Shown one piece after another: positions 8,887-16,108 of a stretch of 42,085 nucleotides of DNA (the stretch's first letter is position 1; every line of letters starts with the position of its first letter). The stretch spans positions 1 through 42,085 of the forward strand of contig QHWY01000005.1 of NCBI GenBank assembly GCA_003223875.1, read 5' to 3'. The position numbers and the translations under genes are program-made. The notes beneath the pieces are model-generated. The model had not been told where the DNA came from and did no database searches. It was given only the letters and a program-made list of their open reading frames with translations. Source of the DNA: Acidobacteriota bacterium (lineage in GTDB: Bacteria > Acidobacteriota > Terriglobia > 20CM-2-55-15).

Positions 8887-9408
8887 TTAGTAGTCGATGC
8901 CTTTCTGGGCTGGTATCCCGTTGCGGTAAGGATGCTTGATCTCGCGCATCTCGGTAACGCAATCCGCAATCGAAATGACTTCTTCCGGAGCGTTACGACC
9001 CGTGAGCACAACGTGAACACGTGTTGGACGGTTCAGCAAACACCGGATCACGTCATCAACCGGAAGATAGCCGTAGCCCAAAACGTAATTTAACTCGTCG
9101 AGAATAATTAAATCGTACTGGCCTGACAAGATTTTTTCCGAAGCCAAGGTCCAAGCGTCGCGCATGAGAGACTTGTCTTCTTCCGGGTTTGCGCTCTCCC
9201 AGGTAAATCCCTTTCCCATCGGAATCATTTCAAGACCGACACGCTCGGCGCTTTGAAGCTCGCCGGTCTTCCACTTGCCTTTGATGAATTGAACGATCGA
9301 GACTTTGAGGCCTTGCCCAAGAGCGCGAAACGCAATGCCGAAAGCAGCAGTCGACTTGCCCTTGCCGTTGCCGGTATTCACTATAAGCAAGCCCCGTCGA
9401 TCTCTCAT
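8887..9408 (-). CDS. cobO: Corrinoid adenosyltransferase CobO/BtuR
   Basis: This cytoplasmic enzyme adenosylates reduced corrinoids (cob(I)yrinic acid a,c-diamide, cobinamide or cobalamin) with ATP. The 173 residues match the CobA/CobO/BtuR family. They carry the unusual P-loop TGNGKGKSTAAFGIA at residues 12-26, VQFIKGKWKTGE near 39, LIILDELNYVLGYGY in the middle, and a C-terminal HPYRNGIPAQKGIDY tail typical of the family. It lies just upstream of the riboswitch on the same strand, so its transcript may continue into the riboswitch, but its own translation is outside that control. No separate riboswitch is visible in its leader. Confidence 0.95.
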   Translation of the reverse strand: MRDRRGLLIVNTGNGKGKSTAAFGIAFRALGQGLKVSIVQFIKGKWKTGELQSAERVGLEMIPMGKGFTWESANPEEDKSLMRDAWTLASEKILSGQYDLIILDELNYVLGYGYLPVDDVIRCLLNRPTRVHVVLTGRNAPEEVISIADCVTEMREIKHPYRNGIPAQKGIDY

Positions 9409-9477
9409 GAGCGGTTCTCTGACCCTCGGCAGGACGACCCCGGCCTAAGACGGGGTACGCCCCAGAATCGAGAAGAA

Positions 9478-11019
9478 CTAGCGCGCGGCCAAAGCCGGGC
9501 CGATCTCGGCCTGTTTAGCGAGGGCGCCATGGCCGCCGGCTATCGTAGCGCCGGTGATGCCGTATTTCCTCAGGACCTCGCCAACGGCAACTGTGGCTTC
9601 CGAACGGTCGATGGGACCGCGCGGCGAGATGAGGTCCGTTACGTACAGAATGTTACTCGCGGGAAGATGCGCGAGGAGAAAGCCTTGGACGTGCGGATTC
9701 GGAATGTTATATAGCCGAATTTCGCCGGTCTCGTCTTTGAGTGTCATCTGGTCCTTTACCTCGATGATCTCGGTCGACCGCGGCTTTCTCTGCAAATCGT
9801 CCGAAACGACGGTTCGAGGCGCTTTGATATCCTTTTCGAAATAGGCCTTGTCCGGACTCGGAACGATCACCTTTGCGCCTTCGGCCACGTAGGTTCGCAT
9901 GCCGCCGGTGTGGTCCATATGATGATGGGTCAGGACCAAATACCGGATCGGCTTGCCGGGATACTTCGCTTTTGCCGCGTCGATTACCCAGCGCGATTGC
10001 AGCTCGCCATACGGCGCATCGATGATGACGAGGTGATCTTTCATCGCGATGATGAGATTATTCGCCGTTCCACCTTGGACATGCTGCACGTTAGGCGCAA
10101 GCTCGACCAGCTTGAGGGCGCCCCCGTTGGGGAAAATAATATTGTCGCTGTCGGTGAACCGCGTCAGGAAAAGCCGACGCAGGACCCATTGATACGGCAC
10201 GTTGCCGGTTGCGGGTGGTTTGGCTCCGGCCTTCACTGCTTCGGGTACGTTAAAAGTATCCGCTGCGATCGGCGCGTTAGCTGTGACGTCACGATAGGTG
10301 AGTTTTGCCACTTCGATGTCGTTGACGCGGTACGACAGCGAATGCGCGACCTGCGCGCGACCCACAGGTTTCCAGTCCGCTAACACGAGATCGAAATTCG
10401 AATCGCCGTTGATGTTGTCGTCGTCGCGCGTGCGTACCGCAGCGGGCAAGTGAGTCTTCGGATCAAACAGGATAGTGAAGGTCGTCGGACCGTCAGCATA
10501 TGCTACTGCCGGCAGCGATTGCTGGCCGAGCCGCTGGGATCCAGCGGCTCGCACTTTACCCGATTCGTCCATCGCTTTCACCAGCAACCACGGCGAGGCG
10601 CGTTCGAGCTCGCGCTGATGCGTAGCGACACGGATGCCGGACATCGGCTGGCTGCTCTTCTCATCGGTGACGTAGCCGAGCGTCGGCAGCACCGTCTCGG
10701 TGTACTTGATCTTCACGGCCGGCTCCGGATACTTCTGATCGCGGTCCCAAGCCGTGCGGGCCCTGCCGTTGGCGAGATCCCAGGTTGTCGCGAACGTTGC
10801 ATCGCCTAGGAAGCGCGGCTCTGAGCTGGCTAGGAATGACTGCCCGGGTTCCCAGAACTTCGCATCACCTTTGATCGCCAAACTCTTCAATTGGCGCAGC
10901 GCGTCGCCGCCTTCGGCAGCGACCGCCTGCTTCAAGAGGTCGTTACCTCCTTGACCTAACGCCGGCTGCTGCTGGCTGATCGTCAGCAGCAATGCGACTA
11001 CGGACAGACTGTATTTCAT
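9478..11019 (-). CDS. Exported metallo-beta-lactamase-fold hydrolase
   Basis: A 513-residue secreted protein. Residues 1-22 are a signal peptide ending near ALGQG. Residues 25-290 form a region rich in beta strands that resembles outer-membrane lipoprotein-type sensor folds and has no catalytic motif I recognise. Residues about 300-513 are a metallo-beta-lactamase domain. It has the zinc motif THHHMDHTGG (365-373), a later His in NPHVQG, an Asp in YVTDLISPRGP and a terminal GGHG. This is a complete set of likely dinuclear-zinc ligands. The start has a strong ribosome-binding site (taggagg). Family members hydrolyse very different substrates, so none is assigned. It lies 69 bp upstream of cobO on the same strand but shows no link to B12. 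Confidence 0.85.
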   Translation of the reverse strand: MKYSLSVVALLLTISQQQPALGQGGNDLLKQAVAAEGGDALRQLKSLAIKGDAKFWEPGQSFLASSEPRFLGDATFATTWDLANGRARTAWDRDQKYPEPAVKIKYTETVLPTLGYVTDEKSSQPMSGIRVATHQRELERASPWLLVKAMDESGKVRAAGSQRLGQQSLPAVAYADGPTTFTILFDPKTHLPAAVRTRDDDNINGDSNFDLVLADWKPVGRAQVAHSLSYRVNDIEVAKLTYRDVTANAPIAADTFNVPEAVKAGAKPPATGNVPYQWVLRRLFLTRFTDSDNIIFPNGGALKLVELAPNVQHVQGGTANNLIIAMKDHLVIIDAPYGELQSRWVIDAAKAKYPGKPIRYLVLTHHHMDHTGGMRTYVAEGAKVIVPSPDKAYFEKDIKAPRTVVSDDLQRKPRSTEIIEVKDQMTLKDETGEIRLYNIPNPHVQGFLLAHLPASNILYVTDLISPRGPIDRSEATVAVGEVLRKYGITGATIAGGHGALAKQAEIGPALAAR

Positions 11020-11110
11020 GGCACTCCTCCTATGTCGCTGTAGGCTAACACCGTTTTCGTAAGACTGCGATTAGAAAGACAACTATCACGCTGTCCAACT
11101 GTAGCGGCGA

Positions 11111-11157
11111 TCTATGACCGCGACAATAGAGCGTACGACATCGCCGGCGGTCATAGA
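11111..11157. promoter_or_regulatory. Inverted repeat upstream of the metallo-hydrolase gene
   Basis: Two perfect 11-bp arms, TCTATGACCGC and GCGGTCATAGA, are separated by 25 bp. They end about 92 bp before the ATG of the minus-strand metallo-hydrolase. The spacing would suit a looped DNA-binding site or an RNA stem. No T-tract or nearby gene end supports a terminator. Function is unknown. Confidence 0.4.
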
Positions 11158-11548
11158 ACGCCACTCCAGACAAATTTGGTCAGTAAATTGCGTTGTGATT
11201 GCTCTGACCGCGTTCTCAACCCCAGTGGATGCCGGGAATTCCGCGGGACGTCAGGTCTGACTGCCCCGGTCTTGCAGTGGTTTCCTGATCGCTTAATTCT
11301 GCCAACCGTCCCGTATGGCATCAGGAACGATCACATTGAGTGTCGCTTAAATGATTGATTTATTAAATTCTGTGGAGTTTATCGCAGCGGCTTCGGGATT
11401 CCATTACGGGTTCAGATGGCATCAGGAACTTTTGGAGAGAAATGAAATCGCCGGTGACTCCAGGCCAAATCGATCGGCGGCGGACGGGCTGTTCAGAAAA
11501 ACGTGGCCTTCGCAACCCGACAATTGGGAAATGAAGCCCCGCAATCGC
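11158..11548. other. Stretch without a recognisable gene
   Basis: No open frame here has a credible start, ribosome-binding site or family resemblance on either strand. The plus-strand frame opening at 11351 runs into the tandem repeat and changes character there. The sequence lies between a hook-IN fragment and the metallo-hydrolase, and probably represents decayed flagellar or repeat DNA. Confidence 0.5.
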
Positions 11549-11712
11549 GATTGCAAGTCTGCAAACGCCGATTGTCAGGCTGCATTCACGATTGCAGCGC
11601 GGCAAACGCCAATTGTCACGCTGCACTCCCGATTGCAGCGCGGCAAACGCCAATTGTCACGCTGCACTCCCGATTGCAGCGCGGCAAACGCCAATTGTCA
11701 CGCTGCAGCTAC
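11549..11712. repeat. Tandem repeat, four copies of a 41-bp unit
   Basis: Units begin at 11549, 11590, 11631 and 11672, giving an exact 41-bp period. Copies two to four are nearly identical; the first is diverged, and a still weaker relic may lie at about 11508-11548. Each full unit contains the inverted pair TGCAGCG ... CGCTGCA (7 bp) around a loop with GGCAAACGCC and the palindrome CAATTG, so each unit can fold into a hairpin. The period is not a multiple of three, so it does not encode a repeated peptide in one frame. Repeat units are adjacent with no spacers, unlike CRISPR. Confidence 0.9.
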
Positions 11713-11832
11713 AACCGGTAATCGATGTCCGCAATCCCCATGTAGTGCCCCCAAATTCGTGAGACAACACATTGCAATCGTAATGACCGCAATCGCGCGG
11801 CCGGTCTTGTCTTTGGATGTGAGCTTTATGGT

Positions 11833-12549
11833 CTAAGCAGTTTCGTCGAAGGCTGCAGTGACGCCGGCCGATGATGATGTAATCTTGGCAACCACTGATG
11901 CGATGCTGTCATCGGCCGCTACTTCAATCCTGACGCCGTTCACCTTAAATGAGCCGGCGCGCACAGACTTTCCCGGATCGAATAGCGCGGCGTTCGCTCC
12001 ACTCCCGTTGAATGCTGCATTCGGATTGATCTTGCGGCTGACTTTGGCAGCGGTCAGAAAGCCGCTGGTATCGCTGCCGACGGATACTGGTGTTCCGTTG
12101 TTGGAGGTTAAAACGAGTCTGTCGGTCTCGGCGTCATATCCAGCGGTGACACCGGCCGCGGAAGCATTGATCTTCGCGATCAGCGACTGCAACGTGTCGT
12201 GGCTTGCATCGACATCAATGGAGACTCCGTTGATGTTGAACGACCCATTCGCCACGCCGGCAAATTGCGAAAGATTCGACACCACGTTTTGGTTGTCCGC
12301 TAACCTGCCGCGTATCGTGTTGTTCGAGTCGAGGCCTGCTGCGGAAAGGAAACCTGTGCTGTCGGCGGTGACGTCGATAAGGTCAGGGCCGATAGCCGTC
12401 GCTTGGAGATTCAGACGGTCGCTTAAGGGATCATAGCTTGCAGTAATCCCGGCATTCGCCCCATTGATTTTACCGATCAAACCTTCGACCGTGTCGTGAT
12501 CGACGTCGATCGCAATCTCGTGCCCGTTGATAGAGATCAACACGAACAC
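11833..12549 (-). pseudogene. Fragment with flagellin hook-IN repeats (FliD/hook-associated relic)
   Basis: The 238-residue frame consists of two and a half copies of a roughly 95-residue unit. Each has a hook-IN type core (for example GSFNINGVSIDVDASHDTLQ near residue 102, and GSFKVNGVRIEVAADDSIAS near 198), followed by KINxxxAGVTAxYDxxxDRLxL and a TGFLSAA turn. Such cores occur in FliD and other filament-associated proteins. The first copy lacks its beginning, the last stops inside the core, and the only start (GTG at 12549) falls inside a hairpin. There are no D0 coiled-coil ends needed for filament assembly. I read it as a fragment cut at both ends, possibly the lost middle of fliD. An intact small protein is less likely. 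Confidence 0.6.
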
Positions 12550-12568
12550 CCAGCGCTCGCGCGCTGGG
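12549..12568. terminator. GC-rich hairpin after the fliT-like gene
   Basis: A perfect 8-bp stem, CCCAGCGC / GCGCTGGG, closes a four-base loop; on the minus strand the loop reads GCGA, a stable GNRA tetraloop. It lies 28 bases past the fliT-like stop. On the plus strand it is followed by ctattttct. It could act as a terminator in either direction, but the T-run is poor on the minus strand. Confidence 0.45.
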
Positions 12569-12595
12569 CTATTTTCTCACGCCGCTTCGAGGCTG

Positions 12596-13012
12596 TTACA
12601 CCTTGCGCTTGTATGGATCCGAATACAGGTGTAGTGGCTGTCTCGTGCGGTCGGAATTCTCGATGTCCCGTCTGGTCCTCTCCTTCATCATATCGAGCCG
12701 GGCGTGCGTCTGCTCGTCGATTTCCACGATGTGATTGGCCATGCTTACGATCTCGTCGTTCACGGCCCGAAACTCTCTCATCATTTCGGATGTCACGGAA
12801 GGGTCGTTGCGGATTTGGGAAATCCAGGTACCCAACGTGGTTTCAATCGCCGTCAATTCCATCATCAAGTCGGCTCGCTTCTGTAGAAGCGAGTTTACGG
12901 CATCGATGTCTTCGTCTTCCAGCAACAGTAGTTGCTCTTCGGACAGGCAGATAAAATCTTCAAGCAGGGCGCGTTCTCTTTCCAGGGCTTTGAGTATTTC
13001 ATTCGAATCCAT
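12596..13012 (-). CDS. FliT/FlgN-like flagellar export chaperone
   Basis: A 138-residue, largely alpha-helical and acidic protein with long heptad-like stretches (for example LEDEDIDAVNSLLQKRADLM and NDEIVSMANHIVEIDEQTHA). This is the usual look of FlgN and FliT chaperones, which hold hook-associated proteins or the filament cap before export. It follows fliS by 15 bp on the same strand in the flagellin-fliD-fliS order, the usual place for fliT. These families are weakly conserved, so the assignment rests on size, helicity and position. If fliD is truly broken here, its client must be encoded elsewhere. Confidence 0.65.
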   Translation of the reverse strand: MDSNEILKALERERALLEDFICLSEEQLLLLEDEDIDAVNSLLQKRADLMMELTAIETTLGTWISQIRNDPSVTSEMMREFRAVNDEIVSMANHIVEIDEQTHARLDMMKERTRRDIENSDRTRQPLHLYSDPYKRKV

Positions 13013-13027
13013 GTTCTTCTCCCGCCG

Positions 13028-13471
13028 CTACACGTGCAATCGGAATCGCCCGGTGTTTGGCAGCCTGCCCGGCGAGCAGAGTCGTTGGAACCGCGTGTTG
13101 TTCTTCCCTTTAGCGGCCTCTTCCCAGCCCGAGAGCAAAACGGTTAGCAGTTTAATTGCCTCTTCGAGAGGGGCAATCTGAAGTTGAGTTGAGCCTTCCA
13201 AAATCTTGGAATGGATGTAACTGTAGAGTTTATCGAGCTCTGCGGCGACCTCGCCCCCGCGATTCATATCCAGCGTGCTCTGCAAGTGTTGAATCACCGC
13301 CACTGCGCGGTCAACGGCTTGGCGTTTTCGATCGAGATCATTCGACTCGATTGCCGAGATCGATTGCTGCAGAAACAGGATGGTGCCCTCATAGAGCATG
13401 ACCACAAGTTTAGTCGGGCTCGAGGTTTGCACCGCGATTTCCTGATATGTATTCGATCGTTTGTACATCAT
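13028..13471 (-). CDS. fliS: Flagellar secretion chaperone FliS
   Basis: FliS binds the C-terminal helices of flagellin in the cytoplasm and prevents early polymerisation. The 147-residue protein starts with the family signature YKRSNTYQEIAVQTSSPTKLVVMLYEGTILFL. A four-helix-bundle pattern follows, including RAVAVIQHLQSTLDMNRGGEVAAELDKLY and an LLSGWEEA near residue 115. The tail after about residue 120 is basic and less conserved. Two consecutive ATG codons open the gene at 13471; either could be used. It lies between the fliD remnant and the fliT-like gene. Confidence 0.9.
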   Translation of the reverse strand: MMYKRSNTYQEIAVQTSSPTKLVVMLYEGTILFLQQSISAIESNDLDRKRQAVDRAVAVIQHLQSTLDMNRGGEVAAELDKLYSYIHSKILEGSTQLQIAPLEEAIKLLTVLLSGWEEAAKGKNNTRFQRLCSPGRLPNTGRFRLHV

Positions 13472-13496
13472 TATTCCTGATTAGGTTCCACGCCTT

Positions 13497-13624
13497 TTAA
13501 AAAAGATTGCCGTTGTTGGTTTGCGCATTGGATGATGCAAAGGTTGACTCTCGGATTGCATGATCGCGGTGATGATTGTATTGAAGTCAATTCCGTTGAA
13601 AGCTGAAAGCGTGACTGCGGCCAT
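13497..13624 (-). pseudogene. fliD: fliD remnant: N-terminus joined to C-terminus, middle lost
   Basis: From the ATG at 13624 the first 29 codons read as the conserved FliD start (VTLSAFNGIDFNTIITAIM, then QSESQPL), the D0 helix of the filament cap. Directly after, in the next frame, comes ASSNAQTNNGNLF and a stop at 13497, the style of ending seen at FliD C-termini. So the two ends of the gene survive but roughly 400 or more codons between them are gone, and the joint is out of frame. The original frame reads on for 18 unrelated codons to a stop at 13481. A cap protein cannot be made from this locus. An assembly error is the main alternative. Confidence 0.7.
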
Positions 13625-13666
13625 GATTACCTCTAAGAAAATCGTCGAACTTCGTGACCCTCTACT

Positions 13667-13701
13667 CTTGAGGCTTCGCCCTGACGGGCTCGCGCTCCGC
13701 A
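13667..13701 (-). repeat. 35-bp GC-rich interspersed repeat, copy 1
   Basis: This intergenic stretch downstream of flagellin matches 28831-28865 in opposite orientation at 33 of 35 positions. It is an imperfect palindrome built around GCGCGAGCCC ... GGGCGAAGCC. The second copy lies inside a glycosyltransferase gene. Its form resembles REP-type elements; no transposase gene is present in the window. Confidence 0.8.
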
Positions 13702-13723
13702 CCCTCTCCCAGAGGGAGAGGGT
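13701..13723. terminator. Perfect 10-bp stem hairpin downstream of flagellin
   Basis: ACCCTCTCCC and GGGAGAGGGT pair perfectly around an AGA loop, starting 13 bases after the flagellin stop. A hairpin here could end or stabilise the flagellin mRNA. No T-run follows on the minus strand, so it may instead be part of the adjacent repeat. Confidence 0.5.
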
Positions 13724-13736
13724 GGAGAAGTTTCTA

Positions 13737-14564
13737 CTACCGGAGCAGTGACAGAACGCTCGATGAGCTCTGGTTCGCTTGCGCCAGCGCGGCAAGGCCG
13801 CTCTGGTTGAGGATGTTGAACTTCGTCAGGTTCGCCGCTTCCTCGGCGATGTTCGCATCGCGGATGCGGGATTCCGACGCCGCAACTGCGACCGACATCG
13901 ACTGTGCCTGAGCAATGGCGTACTGCAACCGGTTCATCGCTGATCCGATTTCGCCCTGAACTGTACCCAATGTGCCCACTGCCGTCTGAAGCGCCGCGAC
14001 TGCGGCAACCGCATTGGCTTGGTTCGTGATGTTCTGGGTGCTGATGCCAAGACCCTGGGAATCGATCGCATTCGATAGCGCGAATGACACGTAAGTCGCG
14101 CTTTTGGCTGTCGAAATCGAGGTGTTGCCTACGAAAACCGACCGGGTGTTCAAGTTGGTATTGCTCGTTTCAAGGCCGGACGATGTCGCTTCTCTGGTGA
14201 TTTCAGAGAGCACCGACTGGAATTCCGTGTCGAGCGTCGCCCGGCTGCCCAAAAACGTTGTGGATGCGGCCTGGGCGGCCAGTGTCAGAGCCCGGTCCAG
14301 CAAAGACGAAATGTTGTTTGCCGTGCCATCTTCAATTTGAAGCCGGCTGACGGCGTCATTCGCACTGCGGATACCCACATGCAGTCCGGCATTATCCATC
14401 CGAAAGCGGTTCGCAACAGCTAGACCCGCTGCATCGTCACTGGCACTGTTGATCCGCAGACCGGATGACAACCGTGTAAGGGTCTGTTGCAGTCCAAAGC
14501 CGGTTTTGTCCAACTGGGCCTCTGCATTTAAAGACGAAAGGTTTGTTACTACTGAAAAACTCAT
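13737..14564 (-). CDS. fliC: Flagellin
   Basis: Flagellin is the main filament subunit, exported by the flagellar type III apparatus. The 275-residue protein has the conserved N-terminal D0/D1 helices (SFSVVTNLSSLNAEAQLDKT, then LTRLSSGLRINSASDDAAGLAVANR) and the matching C-terminal helices (MNRLQYAIAQ, ESRIRDANIAEEAANLTKFNILNQSGLAALAQANQ, ending SVLSLLR). The central domain is very short, so this is a minimal flagellin; surface Ser/Thr in residues about 120-190 could be glycosylated. I chose the ATG at 14564 because it carries a strong GGAGGAG site and begins at the family N-terminus; the frame is open further upstream. Divergent sugar genes across the promoter region suggest glycosylation. 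Confidence 0.97.
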   Translation of the reverse strand: MSFSVVTNLSSLNAEAQLDKTGFGLQQTLTRLSSGLRINSASDDAAGLAVANRFRMDNAGLHVGIRSANDAVSRLQIEDGTANNISSLLDRALTLAAQAASTTFLGSRATLDTEFQSVLSEITREATSSGLETSNTNLNTRSVFVGNTSISTAKSATYVSFALSNAIDSQGLGISTQNITNQANAVAAVAALQTAVGTLGTVQGEIGSAMNRLQYAIAQAQSMSVAVAASESRIRDANIAEEAANLTKFNILNQSGLAALAQANQSSSSVLSLLR

Positions 14565-14592
14565 TGGATTTCTCCTCCGTGATCTATTTATT

Positions 14593-14611
14593 GCCGACAT
14601 CCTTTGTCGGC
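14593..14611 (-). promoter_or_regulatory. Hairpin in the flagellin leader
   Basis: On the minus strand GCCGACA and TGTCGGC form a perfect 7-bp stem with an AAGGA loop, 28 nt before the flagellin ATG. It lies between the candidate promoter and the ribosome-binding site, so it would be in the 5' leader, where it could stabilise this abundant mRNA. Confidence 0.5.
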
Positions 14612-14664
14612 GCTTTCCATCTTCCGTCCTGGTTAGATGGCCCACCATGGCCCACTCAAGCCTT

Positions 14665-14692
14665 GTATCGAGTATGCGGCTAGGGGACTTTA
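14665..14692 (-). promoter_or_regulatory. Candidate sigma-28 (FliA) promoter for flagellin
   Basis: The minus strand has TAAAGTCC, then 12 nt, then CTCGATAC. This resembles the FliA pattern TAAAGTTT-N11-GCCGATAA, with a good -35 half and a CGATA core at -10. It lies about 100 bp upstream of the flagellin start. The match is partial and the spacing is one base longer than the consensus. Confidence 0.45.
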
Positions 14693-14727
14693 GAAGATTC
14701 TCGAAATAGCCCGTGATTGGTTCCAAG

Positions 14728-14746
14728 GTTGCCTTACCAAGGCAAC
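14728..14746 (+). promoter_or_regulatory. Hairpin at the translation start of the GT2 gene
   Basis: GTTGCCTT and AAGGCAAC form a perfect 8-bp stem with a three-base loop, ending one base before the ATG at 14748. The only visible ribosome-binding sequence (AAGG) is in its 3' arm, so the fold would hide it. Confidence 0.45.
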
Positions 14747-14747
14747 T

Positions 14748-15524
14748 ATGGGGATCTCACTGTGCATGATCGTTAAAAATGAAGAGGATTGGGTCGACGG
14801 AGCCGTCCAGAGTGTCAGATCCATTGTTAATGAAGTCATAATTGTGGACACCGGCTCTACCGACGCTACCCTGGAATGCATCCAAGCTCTTGGCGTTAAC
14901 TCATTCAAAATTCTATGGAAAGACTCGTTCGCCGAGGCCCGTAATGCGTCGCTTGCCCAGGCCACCCAGCCATGGATTTTGGTCCTGGATGCGGATGAGA
15001 GAATCGCCTCAAAAGACTTGCCGCTCATTTTGGATCGAACGAGCCGCAGCGCCGCTGATGGTTATCAGTTAATACAACGCAATTATGTCTTTGGAAACCA
15101 GATCCTGGGCTGGGTCCCCAATGGAGGCGATTACGAAGAAGGCGCGAATTATTCCGGATATGTCGACAACCCGCTCATCCGGTTGTTTAGAAACTCGCCA
15201 GAGATTCGCTTCGATGGAGCCGTTCACGAAATCACCTTCGACATACATCTGGAACTCGGTAACATCCGGCTCGCCACGAGAGCGCATCAGCACTACACCT
15301 GGGCCAACATCGCTGCGGAATGGATCGATATCTTCGAAGCCATGCCCGTCAAAACAGGGCACCGCCGCTGGTCTGAACCGCTGAGGCTCCTGCAAAAGAC
15401 GCACGATTATTTACGGAAAGGCAACGTAAGTGCTGCTACGCGTGTGCTCGCAGCATTGGAGCAAAGCCCGTTCTTGGAGAACGAGGTCCGAGTAGTGAAA
15501 GGACAAATAAGCACATGGATGTGA
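14748..15524 (+). CDS. GT2-family glycosyltransferase
   Basis: A 258-residue cytoplasmic glycosyltransferase of the GT-A fold. It starts with the family motif ISLCMIVKNEEDW, followed by IIVDTGSTDATLE (nucleotide-sugar binding) and the DxD-type LVLDADERIASKD (Asp81-Asp83). The later DNPLIRLFRN and FDGAVHEI stretches are typical of GT2 enzymes that often carry TPR-like C-terminal helices; here residues 200-258 form a short helical tail. It is the first gene of a plus-strand operon that diverges from flagellin and leads into nonulosonate genes, so transfer of a sugar to flagellin is a fair inference. The donor and acceptor are not known. Its start follows a hairpin at 14728-14746. Confidence 0.85.
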   Translation: MGISLCMIVKNEEDWVDGAVQSVRSIVNEVIIVDTGSTDATLECIQALGVNSFKILWKDSFAEARNASLAQATQPWILVLDADERIASKDLPLILDRTSRSAADGYQLIQRNYVFGNQILGWVPNGGDYEEGANYSGYVDNPLIRLFRNSPEIRFDGAVHEITFDIHLELGNIRLATRAHQHYTWANIAAEWIDIFEAMPVKTGHRRWSEPLRLLQKTHDYLRKGNVSAATRVLAALEQSPFLENEVRVVKGQISTWM

Positions 15525-16108
15525 AGATCAACGATAGTCAGATCACCGTTCCTGTCGAAATGTCGACATGGGGCGACCTCCTGGACTGGATTGAAACCGA
15601 TTACCTCAAGGCTGGCCAATGCATCACGCATGTCTATCTCGGTGGAAATGAAAGCCTCAACTACCGCGATTCTCTGGTTTGCGGCAAAGAAATCGAGGAA
15701 GTGACACCGGTCGCAATCAAGAGTGGCGATTTTGACAGCGTTGTGCGCGAATCGATGGAGGAACTCGATCAGGAGATCAAAGCATCCCTGGCATCGGTAA
15801 GCCAAATCGTCCATTTACTCGAGAACCGCAAAGAAGAGGATGCCTACCGGCGCCTCGGGCATCTTCTCGATTCAATTCGAATCTTCTTCACAATCTTTTC
15901 TGAAGATCTGGGCTGGATTGAGGCACCCGACGCAGAAATTTCCCGAAAGGAAAGTTCTGCTGCATTGGAGCGCGCTCTAACGCAATTGGTCAAAGCTCAG
16001 GAGAACCACTACTGGGTTTCCATTTGCGACGTTCTGGAATACGAAATCGTTCCGATCCTTGAATCCTGGCAAAAGTTGGTCGAAGAAACCCGTGAGTGCA
16101 TCGCTTAA
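15515..16108 (+). CDS. Unknown protein of the flagellar glycosylation operon
   Basis: A 197-residue soluble, acidic protein that I do not recognise. Residues 1-70 look like a small alpha/beta domain (VPVEMSTWGDLLDWIETD, then HVYLGGNESLNYRDS). Residues 70-197 are almost all helix with repeated hydrophobic heptads. There is no signal peptide, membrane segment or cysteine cluster. It starts inside the end of the GT2 gene (10-bp overlap) and its end overlaps the next gene. It is therefore translated in step with a glycosyltransferase and a PseG-like enzyme. A role as a helper or chaperone in flagellin modification fits the position but nothing in the sequence proves it. Confidence 0.7.
   Translation: MDVKINDSQITVPVEMSTWGDLLDWIETDYLKAGQCITHVYLGGNESLNYRDSLVCGKEIEEVTPVAIKSGDFDSVVRESMEELDQEIKASLASVSQIVHLLENRKEEDAYRRLGHLLDSIRIFFTIFSEDLGWIEAPDAEISRKESSAALERALTQLVKAQENHYWVSICDVLEYEIVPILESWQKLVEETRECIA

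Noticed and set aside
11549-11712. CRISPR array
   Set aside because: The units are directly adjacent with no unique spacers, only four copies exist, and there are no cas genes nearby.
11351-11836. 161-codon plus-strand open frame across the tandem repeat
   Set aside because: It has no ribosome-binding site and no family resemblance. It also runs through a 41-bp repeat whose period is not a multiple of three, so each copy encodes a different peptide.
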